A stretch of DNA of 20,271 nt, taken from the IMG/VR virus record IMGVR_UViG_3300050821_000790, positions 1-20,271 of that record; one strand, given 5' to 3'. The notes under the pieces are model-generated. The model had not been told where the DNA came from, did no database searches, and saw only the letters and a program-made list of their open reading frames with translations. Below, piece by piece: positions 5,471 to 11,775 of the stretch. The first letter of the stretch is position 1; every line of letters starts with the position of its first letter. A program made the translations under genes and the position numbers. This DNA comes from a virus.

Positions 5471-5722
5471 ATGGAAACCGTCACAAATATTCAGCCATCC
5501 GCCATCGAACGCGCATGCGCCGTGTTCGGTTGGGGTGGTCAGTCAAAGCTGGCTCGCGAACTCTCAAGGCTCGGCGCGCCGTGCACCCCCCAGGCAGTCC
5601 AGAAGATGTGTTCAACGGGCCGCGTGCCAGCTGAACGCGTTCTCGACATCGAAAAGCTCACGGGCGTCCCGCGCCACGATCTGCGCCCTGATCTTTACCC
5701 AACAGAACAAGCAGCGGCCTAG
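5471..5722 (+). CDS. YdaS/Cro-like regulator
   Basis: The 83-aa product has the YdaS-type Cro layout: AIERACAVFGWGGQSKLARE, a turn, TPQAVQKMCSTGRVPAERVL (recognition helix near residues 41-50), then DIEKLTGVPRHDLRPDLYPTE. The RHDLRPDLYP ending is characteristic of the YdaS/Cro proteins of lambdoid and rac-like prophages. It should be the first gene of the rightward early transcript, repressing the CI promoter during lytic growth. YdaS of the rac prophage is toxic when expressed alone. The ATG at 5471 is preferred although only a weak GGAA precedes it. Note that its AVQKM resembles AVQKW in the repressor's recognition helix, as expected if both read the same operators. Confidence 0.85.
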   Translation: METVTNIQPSAIERACAVFGWGGQSKLARELSRLGAPCTPQAVQKMCSTGRVPAERVLDIEKLTGVPRHDLRPDLYPTEQAAA

Positions 5723-5761
5723 ACCGCGTCCCATCAACCTTCCTTGGACCGAGGAACTCTC

Positions 5762-6079
5762 TTGAGGCTGATCGTGGACCAATCATCGGTGCCCACGTCT
5801 GAACGCGCACGCAAGTTCGTTTCTATTGCGATGCAGCGAATTTCAGAAGTAGGGCAGAACAACGTGGCATCTGAAATCGGCGTTTCAGCGCCGACCGTGT
5901 CGCGGTTTGTCAGCGATGACCTTGAACGCGCCTGTCAGGTCTTTGCGGCCATCGGACTGAAGCTCGTCCCAAACGACAGGGTTTGCGTGGACAAGAGCAT
6001 GTACACGGCCCTCATCACAATCGCCAGTGGCGCAATGGCTAATCCAGACACGATGCAGCAGCTCGTGTGGGAGGACTGA
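5762..6079 (+). CDS. CII-like transcriptional activator
   Basis: Of several possible starts the TTG at 5762 is chosen because GAGGA lies 6 nt upstream; this gives 105 aa, close to lambda CII (97 aa). The core reads MQRISEVGQNNVASEIGVSA, PTVSRFVSDDLERACQVFAA, IGLKLVP. This matches the phage CII pattern (IGQxxVAxxLGVxxSTISR followed by a short helix and LLAxLGLKVVP). Lambda CII is a tetrameric activator that turns on the repressor-establishment and integrase promoters. The position directly after cro and before the replication gene is that of lambda cII. The C-terminal 25 residues (TALITIASGAMANPDTMQQL) may be the tetramerisation or degradation tail. Confidence 0.8.
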   Translation: MRLIVDQSSVPTSERARKFVSIAMQRISEVGQNNVASEIGVSAPTVSRFVSDDLERACQVFAAIGLKLVPNDRVCVDKSMYTALITIASGAMANPDTMQQLVWED

Positions 6080-6080
6080 C

Positions 6081-6152
6081 ATGAGCGATGCAATTTCGAT
6101 TTACATGCTCGCGCTGATCGTCGGCGCCGGTGTTCTTTGCTGGCGGGGATGA
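6081..6152 (+). CDS. 23-aa hydrophobic membrane peptide
   Basis: MSDAISIYMLALIVGAGVLC then WRG is a single hydrophobic span with almost nothing outside it. The ATG is preceded by GGAGG at a perfect 6-nt spacing, immediately after the cII stop, and its stop lies 1 nt before the ATG of the replication gene. It therefore occupies the whole 74-nt gap with a better ribosome binding site than its neighbours. The function is unknown; it may also serve to couple translation into the replication gene. Confidence 0.6.
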   Translation: MSDAISIYMLALIVGAGVLCWRG

Positions 6153-6153
6153 G

Positions 6154-6846
6154 ATGGCTCGAATTCGTAGCATCAAGCCCGACTTCTGGACCGACGAGAA
6201 AATCGTTGAGCTTTCGTTCGAGGCTCGGCTGTTCTTTATCGGTTCATGGAACTTCGCGGACGACAACGGAAATCTCCAGCGGTCCGCCCGAAAACTGAAG
6301 ATGCAGATTTTCCCGGCCGACATCATCGACTGCGAACCGCTGATTCAGACACTCATCAATCACGGATTGTTCACTGAGTACTCCGTGAATGGCGAGGAAT
6401 ACCTGCACATCAAGGGTTTCAAGAACCATCAGGTAGTCAATAGACCGTCCAAATCCAACATTCCTGAGCCTAAAAAGGATGATCTTTTCGGAGGACTCAC
6501 TGAGGACTCACTGACGGAAGGGAAGGGAAGGGAAGGGAAGGGAGAGGATATGTCGGGCACGTCGGCGGATGTCGCCTCCGTGATCGAGTACCTCAACGAA
6601 AAAGCAAATCGCAGCTATCAACCCGTTCCTGCGAACACGAAGCTCATCGCTGCGCGAATGCGTGAAGGCGCAACGGTCGACCAGCTCAAGGCGGTCATCG
6701 ATGCCAAGGTCGCCGAGTGGGCATTCGATCCGAAGATGGCCGCTTACCTCCGTCCCGAAACGCTTTTCGGGGCAACGAAATACGCCCAGTACGCCGGTGC
6801 GCTCGGTTCTCGCGTCAACGGCCATTCCGATAACCCATTCGTCTGA
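6154..6846 (+). CDS. Phage replication initiator-like protein (lambda O position)
   Basis: The 230-aa product starts MARIRSIKPDFWTDEKIVEL. The N-terminal half (residues 1-110) has the winged-helix-like pattern of phage replication proteins that begin with MARIRTIKPEFW. A low-complexity linker follows (LTEDSLTEGKGREGKGED, about 113-130), then a conserved phage C-terminal domain: VIEYLNEKANRSYQPV, LKAVIDAKVAEWAFDPKM and YLRPETLFGATKYAQY. This fits phage initiator or helicase-loader proteins. It is followed by an unknown gene and a DnaB-like ATPase, the usual order of a replication module. The ATG at 6154 has GGGG upstream, overlapping the stop of the 23-aa peptide. The repeated DNA of the linker may be the origin. 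Confidence 0.82.
   Translation: MARIRSIKPDFWTDEKIVELSFEARLFFIGSWNFADDNGNLQRSARKLKMQIFPADIIDCEPLIQTLINHGLFTEYSVNGEEYLHIKGFKNHQVVNRPSKSNIPEPKKDDLFGGLTEDSLTEGKGREGKGEDMSGTSADVASVIEYLNEKANRSYQPVPANTKLIAARMREGATVDQLKAVIDAKVAEWAFDPKMAAYLRPETLFGATKYAQYAGALGSRVNGHSDNPFV
6491..6542. repeat. Tandem repeats inside the replication gene, candidate origin
   Basis: GAGGACTCACT is repeated head to tail at 6491-6501 and 6502-6512. It is followed by a GGGAA tandem run with five GGG tracts at 6520, 6525, 6530, 6535 and 6540, each separated by AA. The latter meets the pattern of a parallel G-quadruplex on the plus strand. It encodes the polar linker of the initiator. In lambda the iterons bound by O lie at the equivalent place inside gene O. 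Origin function is an inference; the repeats themselves are plain. Confidence 0.5.
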
Positions 6847-6850
6847 CGCC

Positions 6851-7357
6851 ATGAGCCAACTCCCTCGCAATGCTGATCGCCTTGTCGCCATGCGCTCTGC
6901 TGGCGAAGTGCCAGAGCTGCCGGTGCTGATCTCGCTGGTCGGCACGCTCGATTTCAACAACGTGACGCTGTACGCGGATGCCGGCGCGAAGTACGACTGG
7001 CACCTGATTGCGGCGCTTGAGGTCGAGGTGTTCGCCTCTGCAAGCACGCCTTTCCGAAAGCTCCTAAGCCTGCTGGCTGCCGTCGCTGCTGGCGTACCGA
7101 AGCACATGGTGCTGACCTTCGGCGAAGGACCGAGGATCGATTGCGGCGAGATGCGCACAGTGACGGATTTTGCGCTGTTCGACTGGTTCCCGATGGTCGT
7201 GATGCCGGTCAACGTCACGCCAGCTCAGCACATCAAAGCCTGGAACGACGGCAAAGCGATCGAGCGAAAGCTGTGGCACGAGCTCGGCCGGGCGCTGCCG
7301 ATCCCCTACGAAAAAGCCTCGGATCTGGCTCTTCAGATCGCACAGGAGCGTGAGTAA
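6851..7357 (+). CDS. Unknown protein in the replication module (168 aa)
   Basis: The ATG at 6851 lies 4 nt after the initiator stop with no strong ribosome binding site, so translation is probably coupled. The stop overlaps the helicase ATG (TAATG). The sequence looks well folded: LPVLISLVGTLDFNNVTLYA, WHLIAALEVEVFASASTPFR, LLAAVAAGVPKHMVLTFGEG, FDWFPMVVMPVNVTPAQHIK and a helical end. No P-loop, HTH or cysteine cluster is seen. By position between the initiator and the helicase it might be a loader or accessory factor, but that is only context. I do not recognise the family. Confidence 0.75.
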   Translation: MSQLPRNADRLVAMRSAGEVPELPVLISLVGTLDFNNVTLYADAGAKYDWHLIAALEVEVFASASTPFRKLLSLLAAVAAGVPKHMVLTFGEGPRIDCGEMRTVTDFALFDWFPMVVMPVNVTPAQHIKAWNDGKAIERKLWHELGRALPIPYEKASDLALQIAQERE

Positions 7358-8325
7358 TGGCCCGCACCATACCCGACGATATCGACTGGAAAGCGTACGT
7401 CAACGATGAGAATGACGGGCGCGCTGATGTGCGGCCGGCTTCCGATTTCCTCAACGAAGTGATCCAGTACTTCCATGGCGATGATGAGGTCGCTGCGGGC
7501 ACACGCACCCCGTGGGCATCGCTCGGTAGCAATCTCGTATTTCGGCCCGGTGAGGTCACGTTATGGGCGGGCGTCAACGGTCACGGAAAATCGGGCGTGC
7601 TCGGCTTTGCGATGCTCGAAGCCATGGTGCAAAGCCAGCGGGTGTGCATCGCTTCGATGGAAATGCCGGTGCGTGAGACGATCCAGCGCTTGTGCCGGCA
7701 GGCTGCGTGCGGCGCCATGCCGTCGATCGAGTACATCGAGAAATTCCACAAATGGACCGATAACCGGCTCTGGCTGTATGCCCAGCTCGGCACCGTACCG
7801 CGTGATCGCATGATCGCCGTGGCCCGCTACTGCCGCACTGAGCTTGGCATCGATCACATGGTCATCGACAGCATCATGAAGTGCGGTATCGCACCGGACG
7901 ATTACAACGGCCAGAAATCCTTCATCGATTCGCTCTGTGTGATGGCGCGCGATACCGGCCTGCACATCCACGTCGTGCACCACGTGCGCAAGGGCGAGAA
8001 GGAAAGCAACGCGCCCGACAAGTTCGATATCAAGGGTGCTGGCGAAATAACCGATCTGGTCGACAACGTCCTGATCGTGCACCGCAACAAGCGCAAGGAA
8101 GCGCTGCTGCAGTCGCCAAAGCTGACCGACAAGGAACGCGCTGAAGCCGAGGCACAGGCCGACACCGTGCTGATCTGCGACAAGCAGCGACATTTCACGT
8201 GGGAAGGCAGTACGAAGCTCTGGTTCGACAAATCGACGCTGCAATTCCTCGACCAGCGTAGCGGCGGAGAACAGTTCCTCGACCTTGCGAAAGGTCAATG
8301 GCAGAAGACTTGGAGACGAGCATGA
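7357..8325 (+). CDS. DnaB/Twinkle-like replicative helicase ATPase
   Basis: A RecA-fold ATPase of 322 aa with no separate primase domain. The Walker A is GVNGHGKS (residues 72-79) after FRPGEVTLWA; the SMEMPVRETIQRL segment (100-112) matches the SLEM motif of DnaB-family helicases; Walker B is IDHMVIDS (165-172); HVVHHVRKG (205-213) stands for the H3/H4 sensor; KGAGEITDLVDNVLIVHRNK (226-245) is the arginine-finger region. It should unwind the fork as a hexamer. AGGAG lies 8 nt before the ATG. The N-terminal 50 residues are acidic and may contact the initiator. Some phage members of this family are annotated as AAA ATPases or DNA primase/helicase. Confidence 0.88.
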   Translation: MARTIPDDIDWKAYVNDENDGRADVRPASDFLNEVIQYFHGDDEVAAGTRTPWASLGSNLVFRPGEVTLWAGVNGHGKSGVLGFAMLEAMVQSQRVCIASMEMPVRETIQRLCRQAACGAMPSIEYIEKFHKWTDNRLWLYAQLGTVPRDRMIAVARYCRTELGIDHMVIDSIMKCGIAPDDYNGQKSFIDSLCVMARDTGLHIHVVHHVRKGEKESNAPDKFDIKGAGEITDLVDNVLIVHRNKRKEALLQSPKLTDKERAEAEAQADTVLICDKQRHFTWEGSTKLWFDKSTLQFLDQRSGGEQFLDLAKGQWQKTWRRA

Positions 8326-8504
8326 CCGGATTACTGGACGCCCCAAAGGCCGCCACTACGCATGCGCGCGATATCCGCTTCGTCACCGTCGAGCCCGGCC
8401 GTGTCTCGCTGCACGGCGTCGCGCTGACTGACGCTGAGTATCGGACGCTGCTCGCGCTTGCTGAGCGCATGAAGCAGCAGCAGATCGCGGAGGTGACGGC
8501 ATGA
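8322..8504 (+). CDS. Small protein of unknown function (60 aa)
   Basis: The ATG at 8322 overlaps the helicase stop (ATGA) and has GGAG 6 nt upstream; an in-frame ATG at 8298 would start inside the helicase and lacks this signal. The sequence MTGLLDAPKAATTHARDIRF gives way to VTVEPGRVSLHGVALTDAEY and an amphipathic helix LLALAERMKQQQ. The pattern strand-strand-helix suggests a small fold, perhaps DNA-binding. The stop overlaps the resolvase start. No family is recognised. Confidence 0.72.
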   Translation: MTGLLDAPKAATTHARDIRFVTVEPGRVSLHGVALTDAEYRTLLALAERMKQQQIAEVTA

Positions 8505-8962
8505 TCCTCGCTATCGATCCCGGTACGACATCGAGCGGTTGGGCTCTGCTCGACGATGGGCATCTCCAATGCAGCGGTGTGGTGAGCAATGCCGAAATGC
8601 TGCTCATGGTCGCCGAAAGCACATCCGACATCGCAATCGAGATGATCGCCTCGTACGGCATGGCCGTGGGCCGCGAAGTCTTCGAGACATGCATATGGAT
8701 CGGCCGCTTCATCCAGGCTGCACGCAATCCCGATGCCGTGCGCCTCGTCTACCGCCGCGACGTGAAGCTGCACCTGTGCGGATCGCCCAAAGCCAAGGAC
8801 GCAAACATCCGTCAGGCGCTGCTCGACATGTTCCCGCGCACTGGCGGCGGTAAGACGCCGCAGATCGGTACCAAATCCCAACCCGGCCCACTGTACGGCG
8901 TCTCATCGCACGCGTGGGCTGCGCTGGCAGTTGCAGTGACAGCGACCGCGAAAGCGGCTTAA
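8501..8962 (+). CDS. RuvC-like Holliday junction resolvase (RNase H fold)
   Basis: The first strand carries the RuvC signature MILAIDPGTTSSGWALLD, with catalytic Asp6. The second acidic residue is Glu47 in DIAIEMIASYGM. The segment GSPKAKDANIRQALLDMFP (94-112) is the family helix, and GVSSHAWAALAVAV (133-146) is the C-terminal helix, with His137 where E. coli RuvC-type enzymes place an acidic residue. Such phage resolvases cut branched DNA made by recombination and replication before packaging. The length (153 aa) is typical. GGAGG lies 7 nt before the ATG, which overlaps the preceding stop (ATGA). Confidence 0.88.
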   Translation: MILAIDPGTTSSGWALLDDGHLQCSGVVSNAEMLLMVAESTSDIAIEMIASYGMAVGREVFETCIWIGRFIQAARNPDAVRLVYRRDVKLHLCGSPKAKDANIRQALLDMFPRTGGGKTPQIGTKSQPGPLYGVSSHAWAALAVAVTATAKAA

Positions 8963-8979
8963 CCCCCCAGGAGCAGAGC

Positions 8980-9252
8980 ATGTCTTACTCGATTGGTTTC
9001 ACCGTGGCCACCAAGGCCATAGCTAAGGAACGTGTCATAGCTGAGATGGACAACGTCGTCGCGCAGCAACCGGTGCATGTAAAGGACCAGGCTTCTGCCG
9101 TCGCTGCTGCTCACGCATTCATCGATCTTCTGGCAGATGACGATACGAAGGACATTCAAGTCATCATGCACGGATCGGCGGGCTACTTCTGGGCGCGCCT
9201 GCAACTGTTCACTGCATCTGTCGATCGCATCACAGCCCGCGTGCGCGTCTGA
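8980..9252 (+). CDS. Small conserved-looking phage protein (90 aa)
   Basis: The ATG at 8980 has AGGAG 6 nt upstream, in a 17-nt gap after the resolvase. The sequence begins MSYSIGFTVATKAIAKERVI and includes DQASAVAAAHAFIDLLADDD followed by two strands (IQVIMHGSAGYFW and VDRITARVRV). An alpha/beta fold with no membrane segment is likely. It has the look of small phage proteins of unknown function that follow the resolvase; no activity can be assigned. Confidence 0.75.
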   Translation: MSYSIGFTVATKAIAKERVIAEMDNVVAQQPVHVKDQASAVAAAHAFIDLLADDDTKDIQVIMHGSAGYFWARLQLFTASVDRITARVRV

Positions 9253-9253
9253 C

Positions 9254-9454
9254 ATGCCCACACCCACCATCCCCGCCAACTGGCCGTGCCGCTGCGGCGT
9301 CGAGCTGTGCGCATCGCACGCATATCCGGAGCTGTCGTGTCCAGCTTGCGGGGTGGTGGTCAGTGGCGCCAACCTGCTCAAGCTCGACCTGTCGCCGAAG
9401 CGCAAGACGTTTGATGCGGATGCGCATCGACGGTTTATGAAATCGCTGGGCTGA
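9254..9454 (+). CDS. Cys-rich small protein, probable zinc ribbon (66 aa)
   Basis: The ATG at 9254 lies 1 nt after the preceding stop. The segment ANWPCRCGVELCASHAYPEL followed by SCPACGVVV contains CxC, a further Cys, a His and a CxxC, enough ligands for one zinc site. The C-terminal half is basic (SPKRKTFDADAHRRFMKSLG). A nucleic-acid or protein-binding role is plausible. It is the first of three small Cys-rich proteins in this stretch. Confidence 0.7.
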   Translation: MPTPTIPANWPCRCGVELCASHAYPELSCPACGVVVSGANLLKLDLSPKRKTFDADAHRRFMKSLG

Positions 9455-9476
9455 CCCAACAATCACGGAGAAATCA

Positions 9477-9695
9477 ATGAGCATGCAATCGAAGATGAAA
9501 CGCGCGACGAAAGCGGCCGGCAAATGGTGGCGCAAGCAGCCATCGAGCGGCAAGCATCAAAACCGGAAGATTTACGCCAAGGTGGGCCACGTGAATCCGC
9601 ATGCTCACACGGGGCCCAGTCTGCTCCTGCAGGCGTTATTCGTCGGCATGGGCCGCGAGTACATGCAGCAGGTTCAACTACGCAAGGCTGCCTGA
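9477..9695 (+). CDS. Small basic protein (72 aa), unknown function
   Basis: GGAG lies 6 nt before the ATG at 9477. The N-terminal 35 residues are very basic (MKRATKAAGKWWRKQPSSGK, then HQNRKIYAK), followed by HVNPHAHTGPSLLLQALFVG and a helical end. It could bind nucleic acid. No recognised domain; no membrane span is convincing despite the LLLQALFVG stretch. Confidence 0.68.
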   Translation: MSMQSKMKRATKAAGKWWRKQPSSGKHQNRKIYAKVGHVNPHAHTGPSLLLQALFVGMGREYMQQVQLRKAA

Positions 9696-9697
9696 TC

Positions 9698-9898
9698 GTG
9701 TGCGCCGGCAACCCGACCGAGCTACTCGCGCATGCAATGGAAGCTTCGAAGCTGACGCCGGAGCAGCGGCAGAAGTTCGAGCATGACTTTGCGCACTTCT
9801 GCGCGTATAGCGGGCTCGATGTTGATGATTGGGATTGGCAGGTGCGAGGCGTCATTGATTGGGCCAAATGGGCCTACTACTGCGGGAAGGGACTATGA
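9698..9898 (+). CDS. Small acidic protein (about 66 aa), start uncertain
   Basis: The frame is open well upstream, but its real part appears to be NPTELLAHAMEASKLTPEQR, then QKFEHDFAHFCAYSGLDVDD and WQVRGVIDWAKWAYYCGKG. A GTG at 9698 just after the previous stop is the most economical start (66 aa); an ATG at 9737 would give 53 aa but has no ribosome binding site. The protein is rich in Trp, Tyr and Asp, probably a small helical domain. The stop overlaps the next ATG (ATGA). Confidence 0.6.
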   Translation: MCAGNPTELLAHAMEASKLTPEQRQKFEHDFAHFCAYSGLDVDDWDWQVRGVIDWAKWAYYCGKGL

Positions 9899-10098
9899 AC
9901 GAGCCAGTTGTGACTGCATGCGGAGAGTGCTTCCCGAAGAATGGCGGTAGCGCTGCGCCGCTTTACGCCAATGGAGAATGCCTGCAATGCGCTCGTTGCG
10001 GCCATCGCTATGAGGACTTTGGCGCTGATGTGCCGCGAGGATGGATCTCGTTCGGGACGCTCGCAGAGTGGGGAATTAACGAGACTGAGGCGAAATGA
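9895..10098 (+). CDS. Cys-rich zinc-ribbon-like protein (67 aa)
   Basis: The ATG at 9895 overlaps the previous stop and follows GGAAGGG. It carries CGEC near residue 9 and CLQCARCG near residue 29, so two CxxC knuckles form a plausible zinc ribbon. The C-terminal half (RGWISFGTLAEWGINETEAK) lacks further ligands. Probably a DNA- or protein-binding accessory factor; no exact family is recognised. Confidence 0.72.
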   Translation: MNEPVVTACGECFPKNGGSAAPLYANGECLQCARCGHRYEDFGADVPRGWISFGTLAEWGINETEAK

Positions 10099-10280
10099 TG
10101 GAACTGACCTTCGTCCCGTCGCAGATGCGCTGCACGGCATGTTTGTCGATGCTCTACACCATTGACCCGAGCACGGATGCAGAGAAAATGCGCCTCGTGT
10201 GCTGGAGGACCGGTTGCGAGCGCATCGGCAAGCGCATGGAAGTGACGCTGCCCACGATTCGGGCGCGGGAGATTGATTGA
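10098..10280 (+). CDS. Cys-containing small protein (60 aa)
   Basis: Adjacent ATGs at 10095 and 10098 follow GAGG; the second has the better spacing (7 nt). The product MELTFVPSQMRCTACLSMLY contains CTAC, followed by CWRTGCERIG, giving two Cys pairs separated by about 20 residues, the layout of a minimal zinc finger or ribbon. Its stop overlaps the start of the next gene (TGATG at 10278-10282). No known family. Confidence 0.68.
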   Translation: MELTFVPSQMRCTACLSMLYTIDPSTDAEKMRLVCWRTGCERIGKRMEVTLPTIRAREID

Positions 10281-10435
10281 TGCGAGTTCGCCAACGCCTA
10301 CGGCTCGCGCAGAAACGCCGGTGGCGTCCTCGCCTCAGCGATATCGTGCACAGGACGATGCGCAAGAATATGGCGCAGATCTGCGCCAACATCACGCACA
10401 ACAACGCACTTTTTCGATTGCTCTCGGGGGAATGA
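10280..10435 (+). CDS. Very basic 51-aa protein
   Basis: This short frame starts MRVRQRLRLAQKRRWRPRLS and ends NNALFRLLSGE. Its ATG overlaps the previous stop and GGGAG lies 8 nt upstream. Its stop shares a base with the next ATG. About a third of the residues are Arg or Lys, nearly all in the first 30, so it should bind RNA or DNA. An Arg-rich N-terminus of this kind is seen in phage RNA-binding antiterminators, but that is only a resemblance in composition. Confidence 0.6.
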   Translation: MRVRQRLRLAQKRRWRPRLSDIVHRTMRKNMAQICANITHNNALFRLLSGE

Positions 10436-10866
10436 TGGACAAGATCGATGAACTGCTGCTCGACTGGCATGATTGGTCACGCGCCTATGCGCCAGCCTTG
10501 GACTACGGCAAGGCGGAGCCAGCCTGTCGCGATTTCCGCATCAGTCGCCAATGGATGGATTACGACGACCTGAACGACGAGGTCGAGCGAAACCTGAAGG
10601 CCGCAGTCGGCAAGGTCATAGAGCCGATGATTCACCGGCTTGATATGCGGTCGCGGCTCGCCATCAACACTGCCATGCTCAACTTCGGCGCTGGCGTCAC
10701 GGTCTGGGTCAATCCGCGCTACTCCGAGACGCAGGACGTGGACTATGCCCGTGCCAAGGCGATTCTCTGCCCGCAGATGGTCGAAGCAGGATTGCTCGAA
10801 AAATCAGCTTGTAAACCCGATAGTTTTCGGCTAATCTCCGGTTCTGTGGCGATTTCGCTCGCCTGA
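10435..10866 (+). CDS. Unknown protein at the late-regulator (Q) position (143 aa)
   Basis: GGGGG lies 4 nt before the ATG at 10435; an in-frame ATG at 10432 is also possible. The product is largely helical: MDKIDELLLDWHDWSRAYAP, a polar middle, MIHRLDMRSRLAINTAMLNF and YARAKAILCPQMVEAGLLEK. Being the last gene before a leader with terminators and the head genes, it is where lambdoid phages keep the Q antiterminator; similar proteins with a DWxxW start and a helix-rich core occur there, but I cannot show Q function. The last 20 codons use AT-richer codons than the rest, and a promoter-like sequence overlaps them. Confidence 0.7.
   Translation: MDKIDELLLDWHDWSRAYAPALDYGKAEPACRDFRISRQWMDYDDLNDEVERNLKAAVGKVIEPMIHRLDMRSRLAINTAMLNFGAGVTVWVNPRYSETQDVDYARAKAILCPQMVEAGLLEKSACKPDSFRLISGSVAISLA
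10809..10837 (+). promoter_or_regulatory. Candidate late promoter with palindromic spacer
   Basis: TTGTAA (10809-10814) and TAATCT (10832-10837) are separated by exactly 17 bp. They match the -35 and -10 consensus at 4 and 3 of 6 positions. The spacer holds the inverted repeat CCGA TAGTTT TCGG (10817-10830). It lies at the end of the putative late-regulator gene and upstream of the terminator-bearing leader, the place of the lambda PR' promoter. The -10 match is weak, so this is tentative. Confidence 0.35.
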
Positions 10867-10883
10867 AGAAAACCGAATTCATA

Positions 10884-10922
10884 CCCCGAAGCCCAGTCAG
10901 TGCGAACTGAGCGGGGCTTTTT
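10884..10922 (+). terminator. Terminator in the late leader
   Basis: AAGCCC (10889-10894) pairs with GGGCTT (10914-10919), and an inner CAGT GCGA ACTG hairpin lies between, followed by five T residues (10918-10922). It stands about 20 bp after the stop of the 143-aa gene. It may end the middle transcript or act as the antitermination target (tR' type) for late expression. The rest of the gene-free interval to 11056 holds only a second hairpin and no supported gene. Confidence 0.7.
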
Positions 10923-11017
10923 GCATGTGGGTGTGGTGAGCAGCAGGAGGGGATGATGGGACGGCGCCGTCTGCCATCTTACCCGCATGGAACTGCTCTC
11001 ATCCCCCGCTCTATTCG

Positions 11018-11035
11018 AACCGCCTCTGGGCGGTT
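11018..11035 (+). terminator. Second hairpin of the late leader
   Basis: AACCGCC TCTG GGCGGTT is a perfect 7-bp stem with a 4-nt loop, followed by TCGTCGTTT rather than a clean T run. It lies 21 nt before the next ATG. It could be a weak terminator, an antitermination site or a leader structure affecting translation of the following gene. Confidence 0.5.
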
Positions 11036-11056
11036 TCGTCGTTTACGGAGCCCGAC

Positions 11057-11335
11057 ATGGCCAAGCTCTCTTCCGCGCAGCGCGACAAGATGCCCAGCAA
11101 GGAGTTTGCGGGCCCGGATCGCAGCTATCCGATTCCCGACGCCAGTCACGCAGCGAACGCCAAGGCTCGCGCCACGCAGGCCGTGAACGCCGGTCGCATG
11201 TCGTCGAGCGAGAAAGCCAAGATCGACGCCAAGGCCGACAAGAAATTGCCCGCGCGCGGCGAGCGCACCGCGAAGAGCAAAGCCAAGGCCGACCCGAAGA
11301 AGACCGGCGAGCGCTTGGCGACGTGGATGGCCTGA
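11057..11335 (+). CDS. Small basic Ala/Lys-rich phage protein (92 aa)
   Basis: GGAG lies 6 nt before the ATG at 11057. The N-terminal half has the recognisable phage pattern LSSAQRDKMPSKEFAGPDRS followed by YPIPDASHAANAKARATQA; proteins beginning this way are common in Burkholderiales phages and are annotated as hypothetical. The second half is low-complexity, rich in Lys and Ala, and positively charged (KAKIDAKADKKLPARG). It precedes the small terminase, so it might bind DNA or take part in packaging or head assembly; nothing shows which. Confidence 0.8.
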   Translation: MAKLSSAQRDKMPSKEFAGPDRSYPIPDASHAANAKARATQAVNAGRMSSSEKAKIDAKADKKLPARGERTAKSKAKADPKKTGERLATWMA

Positions 11336-11337
11336 TC

Positions 11338-11775
11338 ATGGCCGGCACTCACTTCTCCCAAGCCGTTTTTGACCGCATCTGCGGCCGAATCGCCCTCGGA
11401 GAAAGCCTGCGTGCCATCTGCGCACAGAATGGCATGCCAAACCGCCGCACCTTTCACGACTGGTGCCAGCGCACGCCCGATCTGCAGTCGCAGTACGACC
11501 AGGCATGCCTTGACCGCGAAGAGCATTACTTCGAAGAAATCATCCAGATCGCGGACGAGTGCCGCGTCGGCGAGAAGCGCGTCACGAAGGCCAACGGTGA
11601 TGTCGAAGTGACCGAGGTCGACATGACCGAGCGCGCGAAAATCCAGATCGACGCCCGTAAATGGACGCTCGCCCGCATGAACCGCAAGAAATACGGCGAC
11701 AAACTGGGCGTCGACGGTGGCTCGGACGGATCGCCCATGATCGTCAAGATCGTGCGCCACGGAGATGAGCAATGA
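11338..11775 (+). CDS. terS: Small terminase subunit, Sf6 gp1-like
   Basis: The 145-aa product has the Sf6-type layout: HFSQAVFDRICGRIALGESL (helix-turn-helix start), RAICAQNGMPNRRTFHDWCQ (recognition helix and the conserved GMPxxxTxxxW), YDQACLDREEHYFEEIIQIA (oligomerisation helices) and the hallmark RAKIQIDARKWTLARMNRKK followed by YGDK. Small terminase forms a ring that binds the packaging site and delivers DNA to TerL. The ATG at 11338 lies 2 nt after the preceding stop; longer in-frame starts upstream run through another gene and are rejected. The C-terminal MIVKIVRHGDEQ may contact TerL. Confidence 0.92.
   Translation: MAGTHFSQAVFDRICGRIALGESLRAICAQNGMPNRRTFHDWCQRTPDLQSQYDQACLDREEHYFEEIIQIADECRVGEKRVTKANGDVEVTEVDMTERAKIQIDARKWTLARMNRKKYGDKLGVDGGSDGSPMIVKIVRHGDEQ

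Noticed and set aside
7561-8346. Minus-strand frame of 261 codons opposite the helicase
   Set aside because: It lies opposite conserved helicase motifs and has the biased composition of a shadow frame; no supporting context.
10867-11056. Possible tRNA or small RNA in the late leader
   Set aside because: The inverted repeats fit terminators; no cloverleaf, CCA end or anticodon arm can be drawn.
10953-11186. 77-codon frame with a strong AGGAGG site before the late genes
   Set aside because: It overlaps the 92-aa gene by 130 bp, is Arg/Ser/Pro-rich like an out-of-frame reading, and contains the leader hairpin. A short leader peptide cannot be excluded.
10987-11337. N-terminal extension of the small terminase to an ATG at 10987
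   Set aside because: The extension runs through the 92-aa gene in another frame and is low-complexity; the Sf6-like domain begins at the ATG at 11338.
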